Source of the DNA: Nocardia wallacei
GTDB taxonomy: Bacteria > Actinomycetota > Actinomycetes > Mycobacteriales > Mycobacteriaceae
Reading direction: 5' to 3'
Assembly (NCBI RefSeq): GCF_014466955.1
Contig: NZ_AP023396.1
Coordinates: forward strand, 1,426,001 to 1,490,000
DNA: 64,000 bases
The notes beneath the pieces are model-generated. The model was not told the DNA's origin, ran no database searches, and saw nothing but the letters and a program-made list of their open reading frames with translations. A program made the position numbers and the translations under genes. Below, one piece after another: positions 9,407 through 18,308 of this stretch. Positions within the stretch are counted from its first letter, which is position 1, and each line of letters opens with the position of its first letter.

Positions 9407-9420
9407 CCTACCAAGGTAGG
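9407..9420. promoter_or_regulatory. Perfect inverted repeat upstream of the P450
   Basis: CCTACC-AA-GGTAGG, 6-bp arms with a 2-bp centre, about 80 bp before the P450 start. A regulator-binding site is plausible but not shown. Confidence 0.35.
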
Positions 9421-9421
9421 A

Positions 9422-9661
9422 GCACCATCCCGCCTGACAAATCGGGCGGACGAACCACTCCCGTGCATGTTGGGCGGTCTGGCGGGTGGGCGCCCCAATC
9501 CCGTGCACCCCGCGTGGTCTGGCGGGTGGTTGCGCCGCTGTCGTGCATGCTGCGTGACATGTCGGGTGGGCGCACCAATTCCGTGCATGCTGCGTGGTCT
9601 GTCGGGCGGGTGAACCTCCCGCGTGCGAGGTGCTTGATTTGCGGGGCGGCGGGGTCGGCGT
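9422..9661. repeat. Tandem array of about five degenerate 40-bp repeats
   Basis: The word CGTGC recurs at 9462, 9502, 9542, 9582 and 9622, exactly 40 bp apart. Units share CGTGCATGCTGCGTG, then GTCGGGTGGGCGCACCAAT with substitutions. The unit at 9422 keeps only the second half of the pattern. Because 40 is not a multiple of three the array is not a coding repeat. It fills the 344 bp between the P450 start and the end of the TIGR03089 gene. Confidence 0.85.
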
Positions 9662-9670
9662 GGTGGGGGC

Positions 9671-10387
9671 TCAGGGCCGGGTGGTGGTGACTCGTTCGGA
9701 TCGGATGCGGTCGGCGCGCTTGGCGGGGTCGGGGTTGACGACCTGGACCAGCGACGCTCCCGCGGCGTAGACGGCGAGCAGGCCGTCGACGAGGTCGGCC
9801 GGGGTGTGCCAGGCGGATTCCGACAGCACTCGATCCTCGGCCGAGAAGCCCTGTGCCGCAGCGGATTTGCGGGCGTCGGCCAGTACCTCGGCGACCGGCT
9901 TGCCGTCCAGCGCGACCCCCACGCCGCCGGGCAGGAACTGGTCGCCGTGGACCCGCACCGAGGTCGCGAAGTCGGTGACGCCGACCGGCAGGTCGCGCAC
10001 CGGGGCGCCCAGGGCGTCGAGCGAGAGCGCGGCCACCTCGGCCACGTTCTCCACCTCGGCCAGGCGGTCGGCGGTCACCAGCGCCAGTTCCGCGTCGTCG
10101 TCGGGGTGCAGCACCACCTCCGCGCCCGCCCACCAGCAGCCCAGCAGCACCGCGGCGGTTTGCCAGTGCGCCGGCAGCAGCACCGCCACCCGGCCGCCGG
10201 GCGTGATGCCGAACTCGTCGCGAATCAGGTTGGCGGTCTTGGCCGCCCAGTTCGCCAGCGTCAGCGCGGACAGTTCGATGCGGGCGCCGGTGGCGTCGTC
10301 GTAGTAGGTGATCCGGGGACCGGCGGGGTCGCGGGCGAGGATGGGGTCGAGCAGCGCCTCGGTGACGGTCTGGTTCAGTTCACGCAT
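9671..10387 (-). CDS. TIGR03089 family protein (AMP-binding-like, truncated fold)
   Basis: 238 residues. It resembles the N-terminal part of acyl-adenylating enzymes (VAVLLPAHWQTAAVLLGCWWAGAEV) but lacks the C-terminal catalytic half and is the usual length of TIGR03089, found next to the LCP gene in mycobacteria (Rv3268 beside Rv3267). Function is unknown. The ATG at 10387 lies within the end of the LCP gene, a 13-bp overlap that suggests coupled translation. Confidence 0.85.
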   Translation of the reverse strand: MRELNQTVTEALLDPILARDPAGPRITYYDDATGARIELSALTLANWAAKTANLIRDEFGITPGGRVAVLLPAHWQTAAVLLGCWWAGAEVVLHPDDDAELALVTADRLAEVENVAEVAALSLDALGAPVRDLPVGVTDFATSVRVHGDQFLPGGVGVALDGKPVAEVLADARKSAAAQGFSAEDRVLSESAWHTPADLVDGLLAVYAAGASLVQVVNPDPAKRADRIRSERVTTTRP

Positions 10388-11904
10388 TTCGGTCCGTTCT
10401 GGCCTGCGGTGATGGGTGGCGCGGGCGGCACCGGGGTCGCCGTCTCCGAGGAGGACCCGGACAGATCGAACAGGCTGCCCGCCGCCGAACCCGGACCAGA
10501 GTAGTCACCGGCCAGCACCACGCGCACCGCCCCCTCCGGCAGTCCGGGCTCGGCCACCACCGGCAGTCCGCCCAACGCCCGGGCGACCGCTTCGGCCTTC
10601 GCGTCGGAGGTGTCACCGGCCAGCACGCGGCTGCCAGGTACCCGCCCGCCGATCCAGTTGTCGACCGTGCCGGTGCGGAAACCCTTGCCCACCAACGCCT
10701 GTGCCACCTGGCCCGCCAGCCCCGGCGTGCCGCTGGCGTTGTAGACATCGGCGGTGATCGACGACGGCTGGGCCGTGCCGGACGCCTTGTCCTCGGATTC
10801 GTCGCCGACCATACCGGCGACGTACGACTTCACCGCCGAGGTGTCCACCTCGACCACCGATTCGCCGTCGGCGGTGCTGCCGTTGAGATTCTTGACCGGA
10901 ATCGTCTCGAACCGCACCTGGCCGCCGGACAGATCCTTCAGCTGCTGCAGGAACTGCACCACGTCCCAGTCCTCGTCGAGCACGATGGTGCGCCCGACCG
11001 CGTCGGTCAACTGCTGCAACTTGCCCGGATTGGCAAGCATTTTCGCGCTCAGTGTCTGCTGCACCAGGCCCGCCATGAACACCTGCTGGCGCACGATCCG
11101 ATCCAGGTCCCCGCGTTGCAGGTCGTGGCGCTGGCGCACGAAACTCAATGCCTGCGGCCCGCTGAGACGCTGTTCCCCGGCGGGAAACTCGGCGCCGGAC
11201 AGTGGCTCGTCGACCGCGTTGTTCAGGCAGACGTCCACCCCGCCGACCGCGTCGGTGAGCAGCACGAAACCGAGCAGGCTCACCTCGGCGTAATGGTCGA
11301 CGGAGATGCCGGTGAGATTGGCGACCGACTTGATCAGCGCCTGCCGCCCGGCCTGAGTGGACTGCTTCTCGGCGTCGGCGTCGGATTTGCCCTGGGCGAG
11401 CAGCTTTTCGCGCGCGGCCTCCTTGCTGGTGCCGTACGCGGAATTGATCTTGCCCATGCCGATGCCGGGAATGTCGACGTAGGAGTCGCGGGGGATGGAC
11501 ACCGCGGTGGCGGAGCGGCCGTCGTTGGGCACCCGGACCAGCACGATGGTGTCGGTGTTGGTGCCGACCTCGTCCCCGGCGTGCAGCATCGCGCGCTCGT
11601 CGGCCGACAGCGGGTTGCCGCGGGCGTCGGTGCGGCTGTCGATGCCGACCATGAGGATGTCGGTGGCGCCGTCGCGGGCGCCGCCCAGACCGAGGTTGCC
11701 GATCCGCTGGATGCCCGAGATCAGGCTGTCGACGCTGTGCCAGCCGAAGGCGGTGACGAGGAACACGAGCGCGGCGGCCGCCGCGGCCAGCATCCGGCCC
11801 GAGCGATTCGGGGGTGGCCCGGCAGGCTGCCGGGTGCCGCGCAGCGGTGGCAAACCGGCGCTGCGCGGCCGCGACAGCTCCGATGCACTTCTGCTTCGCG
11901 ACAC
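10375..11904 (-). CDS. LytR-CpsA-Psr (LCP) family cell-wall ligase
   Basis: 509 residues from GTG 11904, chosen because AAAGGA lies 6 bases upstream. A basic N-terminus leads to one membrane helix (MLAAAAAALVFLVTAFGW), then the extracellular LCP domain with DILMVGIDSRTDARG, VSIPRDSYVDIP and FVRQRHDLQRGDLDRIVRQ, whose Arg and Asp residues bind polyprenyl pyrophosphate. A LytR_C domain follows (TADVYNASGTPGLAGQVA). LCP enzymes move lipid-linked glycans to peptidoglycan; the homologous Rv3267 ligates arabinogalactan. It is divergent from rmlD, which helps make the rhamnose of that linker. Confidence 0.92.
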   Translation of the reverse strand: MSRSRSASELSRPRSAGLPPLRGTRQPAGPPPNRSGRMLAAAAAALVFLVTAFGWHSVDSLISGIQRIGNLGLGGARDGATDILMVGIDSRTDARGNPLSADERAMLHAGDEVGTNTDTIVLVRVPNDGRSATAVSIPRDSYVDIPGIGMGKINSAYGTSKEAAREKLLAQGKSDADAEKQSTQAGRQALIKSVANLTGISVDHYAEVSLLGFVLLTDAVGGVDVCLNNAVDEPLSGAEFPAGEQRLSGPQALSFVRQRHDLQRGDLDRIVRQQVFMAGLVQQTLSAKMLANPGKLQQLTDAVGRTIVLDEDWDVVQFLQQLKDLSGGQVRFETIPVKNLNGSTADGESVVEVDTSAVKSYVAGMVGDESEDKASGTAQPSSITADVYNASGTPGLAGQVAQALVGKGFRTGTVDNWIGGRVPGSRVLAGDTSDAKAEAVARALGGLPVVAEPGLPEGAVRVVLAGDYSGPGSAAGSLFDLSGSSSETATPVPPAPPITAGQNGPKCVN

Positions 11905-12040
11905 CTGTATTCCTTTCGACGATGCCCCCAACCCCCGGCTCGACGGCCTCGTCCCGCACGTCCGCCCTGGGATGAGGCTAGCGAAGGGTACGGCGCCGAC
12001 GGTTCAACCGCTGCTGGCGTGGCGTGCCAGACTGGCCCGC

Positions 12041-12922
12041 GTGACTGCTGTGTCCCCTTTCGAGCCCGGCGACCGCCCGCGACTGGTCGTCACCGGAGCG
12101 AGCGGGCAGCTGGGCCGTGCCGTGCTCGCCCGCGAACCCGCCGCCCTCGCGCTGAGCCGCCGGGATCTGGACATCACCGACGCCGCCGCGGTGCGCACGG
12201 TGCTGCGGCCGGGCGACATACTGCTCAACTGCGCCGCGTACACCGCCGTGGACGCCGCGGAATCCGAGCCCGCGGCCGCGTTCGCGGGCAATGCCACCGG
12301 ACCGGCCGTGCTGGCGCAGGCGTGCCGGGCGGCCGGTGCCGGACTGGTGCACATCTCCACCGACTACGTCTTCGACGGCACCGCGGATCGGCCGTACGAG
12401 CCAGCCGATCCGACCGGGCCGACCAGCGTGTACGGGCGGTCCAAGCTGGCCGGTGAGCAGGAGGTGCTGCGGCTGGCGCCCGCCGCGCACATCGTGCGCA
12501 CCGCCTGGGTGTACACCGGCGACTACGGTGATTTCGTCGCCACCATGCGGCGGCTGGAACGCGAGCGCGACACCGTCTCGGTCGTCGACGACCAGATGGG
12601 TTCGCCGACGTTCGCGCCGGATCTGGCCGCCGGGCTACTGGAACTGGTCGCCCGGTTGTCGGCCGGCGCCACGCTGCCGCCGATCCTGCACGCCACCAAC
12701 GCGGGCCGAGCGACCTGGTTCGAGGTCGCCCGCGCGGTTTTCGCGGGTATCGGGGCTGATCCGGACCGCGTGCGGCCGTGCACCAGCGCCGAATTCCCCA
12801 GTCCAGTACGGCGACCGGCATATTCGGTGCTGTCGAATCGAGCCTGGCTCGAATCGGGCCTCACACCACTGCGGAACTGGCGAGACGCACTGGGGGACGC
12901 GCTGGATCGCGTCGGCGACTAG
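12041..12922 (+). CDS. rmlD: dTDP-4-dehydrorhamnose reductase
   Basis: 293 residues. VVTGASGQLGRAV is the NAD(P)H-binding glycine motif, HISTDYVFDG and YGRSKLAGE supply the catalytic Tyr-x-x-x-Lys, and RTAWVYTGDYGDFV and VVDDQMGSPTFAPDLA are RmlD hallmarks. It makes dTDP-L-rhamnose, the last step of the pathway, for the linker between galactan and peptidoglycan. The GTG at 12041 is used because sequence before it runs back through the divergent LCP promoter. wbbL starts 11 bp downstream, so the two are an operon. Confidence 0.95.
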   Translation: MTAVSPFEPGDRPRLVVTGASGQLGRAVLAREPAALALSRRDLDITDAAAVRTVLRPGDILLNCAAYTAVDAAESEPAAAFAGNATGPAVLAQACRAAGAGLVHISTDYVFDGTADRPYEPADPTGPTSVYGRSKLAGEQEVLRLAPAAHIVRTAWVYTGDYGDFVATMRRLERERDTVSVVDDQMGSPTFAPDLAAGLLELVARLSAGATLPPILHATNAGRATWFEVARAVFAGIGADPDRVRPCTSAEFPSPVRRPAYSVLSNRAWLESGLTPLRNWRDALGDALDRVGD

Positions 12923-12933
12923 GCTGCATCGTC

Positions 12934-13833
12934 GTGAACGCCTCGGATTCAGTCGCACGGCCGGACCTGGCCGTTGTCACGGTGACCTACTCGCCCGGTG
13001 AGCACCTCGAGCACTTCATCAGTACGCTGGCCACCGCCACCAGCGAGAAGCCGCAGGTCATCCTCGCCGACAACGGCTCCACCGACGGCACGCCGGAATT
13101 GGCGGCCGAGGCGAACGAGCACGTTCGCCTGCTGCGCACCGGGGGCAACATCGGCTACGGCGGCGCCATCAATCGTGCTGTCGCCGAACTGGATCCGGCG
13201 ATCGAGTACATCGTGATCGCCAATCCGGACATCCGCTGGAGCACCGACGCCATCGACAAACTGCTCGCCGCCGCGGAGCGCTGGCCGCGGGCGGGTGCGC
13301 TGGGCCCGCTGGTGCGTGAGCCCGACGGCAGCCTCTACCCGTCGGCGCGCTCGGTGCCGACCCTGCTGGACGGCGCCGGGCACGCGGTGCTCGGCACGAT
13401 CTGGCCAGGCAACCCCTGGACCCGCCGCTACCGTCAGGAGAACGAGGAGATCTCCGAGCGCACCGTCGGCTGGCTGTCCGGTTCCTGCCTCCTGGTGCGC
13501 CGCGCCGCCTTCGATGCCATCGACGGGTTCGACTCCCGCTACTTCATGTACATGGAGGACGTGGACTTCGGCGACCGGATGGGACGGGCCGGCTGGCACA
13601 ATGTGTATGTGCCGTCGGCGGAGGTCACGCACGCCAAGGGGCATGCGGCCGGGCGCAATCCGGAGGCCATGCTGCCCGCCCATCACGCCTCGGCGTACCG
13701 TTTCCAGGCCGATCGGCATCCGCACTGGTGGCAGGCGCCGCTGCGGCTGGCGTTGCGCGCCGGACTTGCGATCCGCTGCAAGCTTGCGGTTCGATCCGCT
13801 CTGCGCGAGCGCGATCGCTCGGCGCAGCAATAG
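12934..13833 (+). CDS. wbbL: Rhamnosyltransferase WbbL (GT2 family)
   Basis: 299 residues of the GT2 fold: AVVTVTYSPGEHLEHFI, DNGSTDGTPE, IVIANPDIRW (metal and sugar-nucleotide binding DxD-like site), GWLSGSCLLVRRAAFD and FMYMEDVDFGDR, the ED(V)D acid motif. By family and by position after rmlD it transfers L-rhamnose to GlcNAc-PP-decaprenol, an essential cytoplasmic-face step of the linker unit. The start is GTG 12934. A guanylyltransferase follows after 57 bp. Confidence 0.93.
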   Translation: MNASDSVARPDLAVVTVTYSPGEHLEHFISTLATATSEKPQVILADNGSTDGTPELAAEANEHVRLLRTGGNIGYGGAINRAVAELDPAIEYIVIANPDIRWSTDAIDKLLAAAERWPRAGALGPLVREPDGSLYPSARSVPTLLDGAGHAVLGTIWPGNPWTRRYRQENEEISERTVGWLSGSCLLVRRAAFDAIDGFDSRYFMYMEDVDFGDRMGRAGWHNVYVPSAEVTHAKGHAAGRNPEAMLPAHHASAYRFQADRHPHWWQAPLRLALRAGLAIRCKLAVRSALRERDRSAQQ

Positions 13834-13890
13834 AGCGCGACGATCGTCGAACCACGTCTCGCGTGGACCGAACCTGAACAGGGGAGACAT

Positions 13891-14961
13891 ATGCCGGACA
13901 CCGATGCCGTGATCCTGGTCGGCGGCCAGGGGACGCGGTTGCGCCCGCTGACGCTGTCGGCGCCCAAGCCGATGCTGCCGGTGGCCGGCCTGCCGTTCCT
14001 GCACCACCTGCTCGCCCGCATCGCCGACGCCGGGATCACCCACGTCGTGCTGGGCACCTCGTTCAAGGCCGAGGTGTTCGAGGAGCACTTCGGCGACGGT
14101 GCCGAGTTGGGCCTGGAGCTCGAATACGTCACCGAGACCGAGCCGCTGGGCACCGGCGGCGGCATCCGCAACGTGCTGCCCAAGCTGCGCGCCGACAACG
14201 TGCTGGTCTTCAACGGCGACGTGCTCGGCGGCGCGGATCTGGGCGCGGTGCTCGATACGCACGTCTCCACCAGCGCCGACGTGACGCTGCATCTGGTGCG
14301 GGTCAGCGACCCCCGCGCGTTCGGCTGCGTGCCGACCGACGAGAACGGCCGGGTGACGGCGTTTCTGGAGAAGACCCAGGATCCGCCGACCGACCAGATC
14401 AACGCCGGGTGCTATGTGTTCCGCCGCGAGTACATCGAGAAGATCCCGTCCGGGCGGCCGGTGTCGGTGGAGCGCGAGGTGTTTCCCTCGCTGCTCGCCG
14501 AGGGCGCGCACATCCAGGGGCACGTCGACGTCTCGTACTGGCGCGACATGGGCACCCCGGAGGACTTCGTGCGCGGCTCGGCGGATCTGGTGCGGGGTAT
14601 CGCGCCCTCGCCCGCGCTGCCGGGGCAGCGCGGTGAGTCGCTGGTGCACACGGGCGCCGGAGTCGCGCCGGGCGCGCTGCTGATCGGCGGCACGGTGGTC
14701 GGCCGCGGCGCCGAGGTCGGTGCGGGCGCCCGCCTGGACGGCGCGGTGCTGTTCGACGGCGCTCGCGTGGAAGCCGGTGCGACCGTGGAGCGTTCGATCA
14801 TCGGTTTCGGCGCCCGCATCGGCCCGCGCGCCCTGGTCCGCGACGCGGTGATCGGCGACGGCGCCAGCGTCGGCGCCCGCTGCGAGCTGCTGCGCGGCGC
14901 CCGCATCTGGCCGGGCGTGGAACTTCCCGACGGCGGCATCCGCTTCTCCACCGACGTCTGA
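13891..14961 (+). CDS. manB: Mannose-1-phosphate guanylyltransferase
   Basis: 356 residues. The nucleotidyltransferase signature VGGQGTRLRPLTLSAPKPML opens the protein, VFNGDVLGG binds the metal and FLEKTQDPPTDQINAGCYVF the sugar phosphate. The C-terminal 100 residues are a left-handed beta-helix of hexapeptide repeats (IGGTVVGRGAEVGAGARLDG). It forms GDP-mannose from mannose-1-phosphate, working with PmmA and ManA encoded further along. The symbol follows M. tuberculosis Rv3264c, which sits in the same place after wbbL. GGGGAG precedes the ATG. Confidence 0.9.
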   Translation: MPDTDAVILVGGQGTRLRPLTLSAPKPMLPVAGLPFLHHLLARIADAGITHVVLGTSFKAEVFEEHFGDGAELGLELEYVTETEPLGTGGGIRNVLPKLRADNVLVFNGDVLGGADLGAVLDTHVSTSADVTLHLVRVSDPRAFGCVPTDENGRVTAFLEKTQDPPTDQINAGCYVFRREYIEKIPSGRPVSVEREVFPSLLAEGAHIQGHVDVSYWRDMGTPEDFVRGSADLVRGIAPSPALPGQRGESLVHTGAGVAPGALLIGGTVVGRGAEVGAGARLDGAVLFDGARVEAGATVERSIIGFGARIGPRALVRDAVIGDGASVGARCELLRGARIWPGVELPDGGIRFSTDV

Positions 14962-15001
14962 GCTCGTCCGGCGCACCTCTGCTGTTTGCGCGGCTACCTT
15001 G

Positions 15002-15016
15002 TCTAGCGGTGCTAGA
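15002..15016. promoter_or_regulatory. Probable TetR operator
   Basis: TCTAGC-GGT-GCTAGA is a perfect inverted repeat with 6-bp arms, 10 bp before the ATG of the TetR gene. Its position over the start region fits autorepression. Confidence 0.6.
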
Positions 15017-15025
15017 ATTCGGTCG

Positions 15026-15598
15026 ATGGGCACCCAGACACGAAAAGAGCGCCAGCGGGCCGAGCGACACCGGCTGATCATCGACACCGCTCGCGAGATA
15101 GCCGAGACGCAGGGCTGGGACGCGGTGACGGTGCGGCGGCTGGCCGACGCCATCGAATACAGCCAGCCGGTGCTCTACAGCCACTTCGCCGGCAAGGACG
15201 CGATCGTGGCCGCGGTCGCCGAGCAGGGCATCGCCGAACTGGCGGTGGAGTTCCGGCGGTGGCGCACGGCCGCCGCGTCGCCGGAGCAGGCGCTGACCGC
15301 GGTGGCCCGGGGCTATCTGGATTTCGCTCGGCAGCGGCCCGCGCTGTATCTCGCGATGTTCGGGCTCGAGGTGGATCTGAAGTTCGGCGCGGACGCCCCG
15401 CAGGCGCTGCGCGACGCCTTCGGCGAACTCGCCGCCGTCTTCGGCCCCTTCGCGGGTGACGACGACGTGGAGACCTTCACCGAGGTGGCCTGGAGCGCGC
15501 TGCACGGCCTGGCGACCCTGGAACGGGACGGCCGGCTGCGGCCCGGCTTTCGTGACCAGCGCCTGGCCATTCTCGTGCGGCACTGGACCCGCGGCTGA
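15026..15598 (+). CDS. TetR-family regulator with WHG-type C-terminal domain
   Basis: 190 residues. The N-terminal helix-turn-helix includes RLADAIEYSQPVLYSHFAGKDA. The C-terminal half has AWSALHGLATLERDGRL, the WHG-domain signature. ATG 15026 is preferred over an upstream alternative because the perfect palindrome at 15002-15016 lies just before it. The oxidoreductase that follows after about 50 bp is the likely regulated neighbour, though distant targets are possible. Confidence 0.88.
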   Translation: MGTQTRKERQRAERHRLIIDTAREIAETQGWDAVTVRRLADAIEYSQPVLYSHFAGKDAIVAAVAEQGIAELAVEFRRWRTAAASPEQALTAVARGYLDFARQRPALYLAMFGLEVDLKFGADAPQALRDAFGELAAVFGPFAGDDDVETFTEVAWSALHGLATLERDGRLRPGFRDQRLAILVRHWTRG

Positions 15599-15650
15599 CC
15601 CCGCCGGTGCTCGCCGTGGCACGTCGTAGCCTCCGCCTACAGTGGAGATC

Positions 15651-17123
15651 ATGGCGGATGCGGTCGTGGTCGGGTCGGGGCCCAACGGGCTTGCTGCTGC
15701 GGTGCTTCTGGCGCGAGCCGGGCTCGAGGTGGAGGTCCACGAGGCGGCCGACACCGTGGGCGGCGGCTGCCGGACGGCCGAACTCACCCGGCCCGGTTAC
15801 CGGCACGACGTCTGCGCGGGCGCGCACCCGCTGGCCTGGGCGTCGCCGTTCCTGCGCGCCTTCGATCTCGCCGCGCACGGGGTGGAACTGCTGACTCCCG
15901 AGGCGTCCTACGCGCACCCGCTGGACGGCGGCGTCGCGGGTGTGGCGTGGCGCGACCTGGACCGCACGGTCGAGAGTCTCGGGCGCGACGGCGCGGCGTG
16001 GCGGCGGTTGTTCGGCCCGCTGGTACGGGATTGGGCGAGCCTGGTCGATCTGGCGATGTCGGATCTGCGGCACCCGCCGCTGGATGTGGCCACGGGGGTG
16101 CGGTTCGCGCGTCGCCTGCTCGAACAGGCGACGCCGCTGTGGAATCTGCGCTTTCACGACGATGCCGCCCCGGCCATGTTCACCGGCGTGAGCGCGCACG
16201 CCATCATTCCGCCGCGGGCTTTCTCGGCCACGGGCGTGGCGTTGCTGTTGGCGAGCCTGGCCCACGCCGGCAGCGGGTGGCCGGTGCCGCGCGGCGGCAG
16301 TCAGGCCATCGTCGACGCGCTGGCGGCCGATGTCGAGCGGCACGGCGGGCGCATCGTCACCGGGCATCGGGTCGACTCGCTGGCCGAATTCGGCGGTGCG
16401 CGAGCGGTTCTGCTCGACACCGCACCCACCGAACTACTGCGCCTGGCCGACGACCGGCTGCCGCCCCGATACGCGCGGCGGCTGCGGAAATTCCGCTACG
16501 GCGGTGCGGCCTGCAAGGTCGACTTCGCGCTGTCGGGCCCGGTGCCGTGGCAGGCCGAGGGCTGCGACCGCGCGGGCACGCTGCACCTGGCCGGCACCCG
16601 CGCCGAATCCGTCGCGGCCGAAAAGGCCGTCGCCGCGGGCGAATACGCCGAGCGCCCGTTCGTGCTGGCGATCCAGCCCGGCGTGGTGGACGATTCGCGC
16701 GCCCCGGCGGGCGGCCACACGCTCTACGCCTATGCGCACGTGCCCAACGGCTCCACCCGCGACGTGAGCGCCGAGATCATCGCCCAGATCGAGCGCTTCG
16801 CACCGGGTTTCCGCGACCTGATCCTGGACCGGCACGTGCGCACCGCCGCGGCCATGCCCGCCTACAACGCCAATTACGTCGGCGGGGACATCGCCGCGGG
16901 CGCCATGAATCTGCGCCAGACCGTGCTGCGCCCCACCCCGCGCTGGAATCCGTACGGCACCCCCCTGCCCGGCGTCTACTTCTGCTCCTCGGCCACCCCA
17001 CCCGGCCCCGGCGTACACGGCATGTGCGGCCTGCACGCCGTAGGCCACGCCCTGCGCGACCGATTCGGCATCACCACCGACCCACTCACGCTGCTGCGCA
17101 ACGAATCACCGCACACCCACTGA
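15651..17123 (+). CDS. Phytoene-desaturase-like FAD oxidoreductase
   Basis: About 490 residues. The N-terminal Rossmann motif VVVGSGPNGLAAAVLLARAG binds FAD, followed by VGGGCRTAELTRPGYRHDVC. The C-terminus has the second flavin-contact segment GVYFCSSATPPGPGVHGMCG. This is the COG1233 group, which includes carotenoid desaturases and many oxidoreductases of unknown substrate; no carotenoid genes are nearby, so a pigment role is not supported. The start is ATG 15651 or the in-frame GTG 15642. It is downstream of the TetR gene. Confidence 0.85.
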   Translation: MADAVVVGSGPNGLAAAVLLARAGLEVEVHEAADTVGGGCRTAELTRPGYRHDVCAGAHPLAWASPFLRAFDLAAHGVELLTPEASYAHPLDGGVAGVAWRDLDRTVESLGRDGAAWRRLFGPLVRDWASLVDLAMSDLRHPPLDVATGVRFARRLLEQATPLWNLRFHDDAAPAMFTGVSAHAIIPPRAFSATGVALLLASLAHAGSGWPVPRGGSQAIVDALAADVERHGGRIVTGHRVDSLAEFGGARAVLLDTAPTELLRLADDRLPPRYARRLRKFRYGGAACKVDFALSGPVPWQAEGCDRAGTLHLAGTRAESVAAEKAVAAGEYAERPFVLAIQPGVVDDSRAPAGGHTLYAYAHVPNGSTRDVSAEIIAQIERFAPGFRDLILDRHVRTAAAMPAYNANYVGGDIAAGAMNLRQTVLRPTPRWNPYGTPLPGVYFCSSATPPGPGVHGMCGLHAVGHALRDRFGITTDPLTLLRNESPHTH

Positions 17124-17255
17124 CCCACTCTCGATCGCCCTGCCCCGCCCGCCGAGGCACAGGCTCGGCTACCCGCCGTCCCTCCGCTGACCTGCTGGCT
17201 CGGCTGGTCTGTCGCGCGCTCGCCGAGCTGGCGGCTCGGGTCGCCTGCCGGGCGG

Positions 17256-18176
17256 TCAGGCGGGCTGGGTGCGGTAGAGGTCCGGCTCGATGTACATGAC
17301 GCGGGCGAGGGGGACGGCCGCGCGGACCCGGGACTCCGCGTCGTCGATCGCCTGGGCTATGTCGGTGATCTCGAGACCCGGCACGATGGAAACCTTTGCG
17401 GCCACCAGCATCTCGTCGGGGCCCAGGTACTCGGTGCGCAGGTGGATGACGCGGTCGATGCGGGTGCCGTCGACCAGGTTCGCGCGGATCTCGCGGTCCT
17501 GGTCCGGGGTCGCGCCCTCACCGATGAGCAGGCTCTTCATCTCCACGATCAGCACGATCGCGATGACACCGAGCAGCACGCCGATGCCGAGGGTGCCGAT
17601 GCCGTCCCAGATCGGCTCGCCGGTCACCATCGTCAGCAGCACGGCAACCAGCGCGAAGGCCAGACCGACCAGCGCGCCGGTGTCCTCGAGCAGCACCACC
17701 GGCAACTCCGGGCTCCGCGAATTGCGGATGAACCGCCACCAGCTCGCTCCGGCGCGCAGCGGCGCCGATTCCCGCATGGCGGTGATGAAGCTGTAGGTCT
17801 CCAGCCCGATCGCGATGACCAGAATGGTGACCGCGACGAGCGGCGAGGTCAGCTCCTCGGGATGCTGCACCTTGTGGATGCCCTCGTAGATGGAGAACAT
17901 CGAGCCGAGCGAGAACAGCACCAGTGCCACGACGAACGAGTAGAAGTAGCGGTTGCGCCCGTAACCGAACGGATGCAGCGCATCGGCCTCCTGCTCGGCG
18001 CGCTTCTGCCCCAGGAGCAGCAGTCCCTGGTTGCCGGTGTCGGCCACCGAGTGCACCCCTTCGGCCAGCATCGACGCCGAGCCCGTGATCGCCGCACCGA
18101 CGAACTTCGCGATCGCGATACCGAGATTCGCGGTCAGCGCCGCGAGGATCGCCTTCTTACCACCACCGGCAGACAT
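17256..18176 (-). CDS. Cation diffusion facilitator (zinc/metal efflux) transporter
   Basis: 306 residues with six predicted membrane helices and a cytoplasmic C-terminal domain. The first metal site is in helix II (EGVHSVADTGNQ, His and Asp). In helix V the usual HxxxD is replaced by LLEDTGALVG, the pattern of the ZnT9-like branch, so its ion may not be zinc. CDF proteins expel divalent metal using the proton gradient. ATG 18176 has AAAGGA upstream at a long spacing. It is not part of the surrounding mannose gene cluster and looks inserted between the oxidoreductase and manA. Confidence 0.88.
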   Translation of the reverse strand: MSAGGGKKAILAALTANLGIAIAKFVGAAITGSASMLAEGVHSVADTGNQGLLLLGQKRAEQEADALHPFGYGRNRYFYSFVVALVLFSLGSMFSIYEGIHKVQHPEELTSPLVAVTILVIAIGLETYSFITAMRESAPLRAGASWWRFIRNSRSPELPVVLLEDTGALVGLAFALVAVLLTMVTGEPIWDGIGTLGIGVLLGVIAIVLIVEMKSLLIGEGATPDQDREIRANLVDGTRIDRVIHLRTEYLGPDEMLVAAKVSIVPGLEITDIAQAIDDAESRVRAAVPLARVMYIEPDLYRTQPA

Positions 18177-18308
18177 GGTGCAGCTCGGTCCTTTCGTCGT
18201 TGCGTCACGCCCGCGTCGGGCGGTCATCCCGGGACACTGGGCGTGCCCGATTCGTCGGAAACAACTTACCCGTCCGGCACCGGCATGCCCGCCGTGCCGA
18301 CGATACGG

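Noticed and set aside
9310..9588. Small frames through the 40-bp repeats
   Set aside because: The repeat period breaks the frame pattern and the products have no protein features.
9422..9661. CRISPR array
   Set aside because: Repeats are directly adjacent with no unique spacers and are degenerate; no cas genes in the window.
12949..15153. Long minus-strand frame opposite wbbL and the guanylyltransferase
   Set aside because: It spans three well-supported plus-strand genes and has no protein motif.
17124..17255. Extra gene between the FAD oxidoreductase and CDF gene
   Set aside because: Only a frame-shifted continuation of Arg/Ala-rich sequence; no start, no motif.
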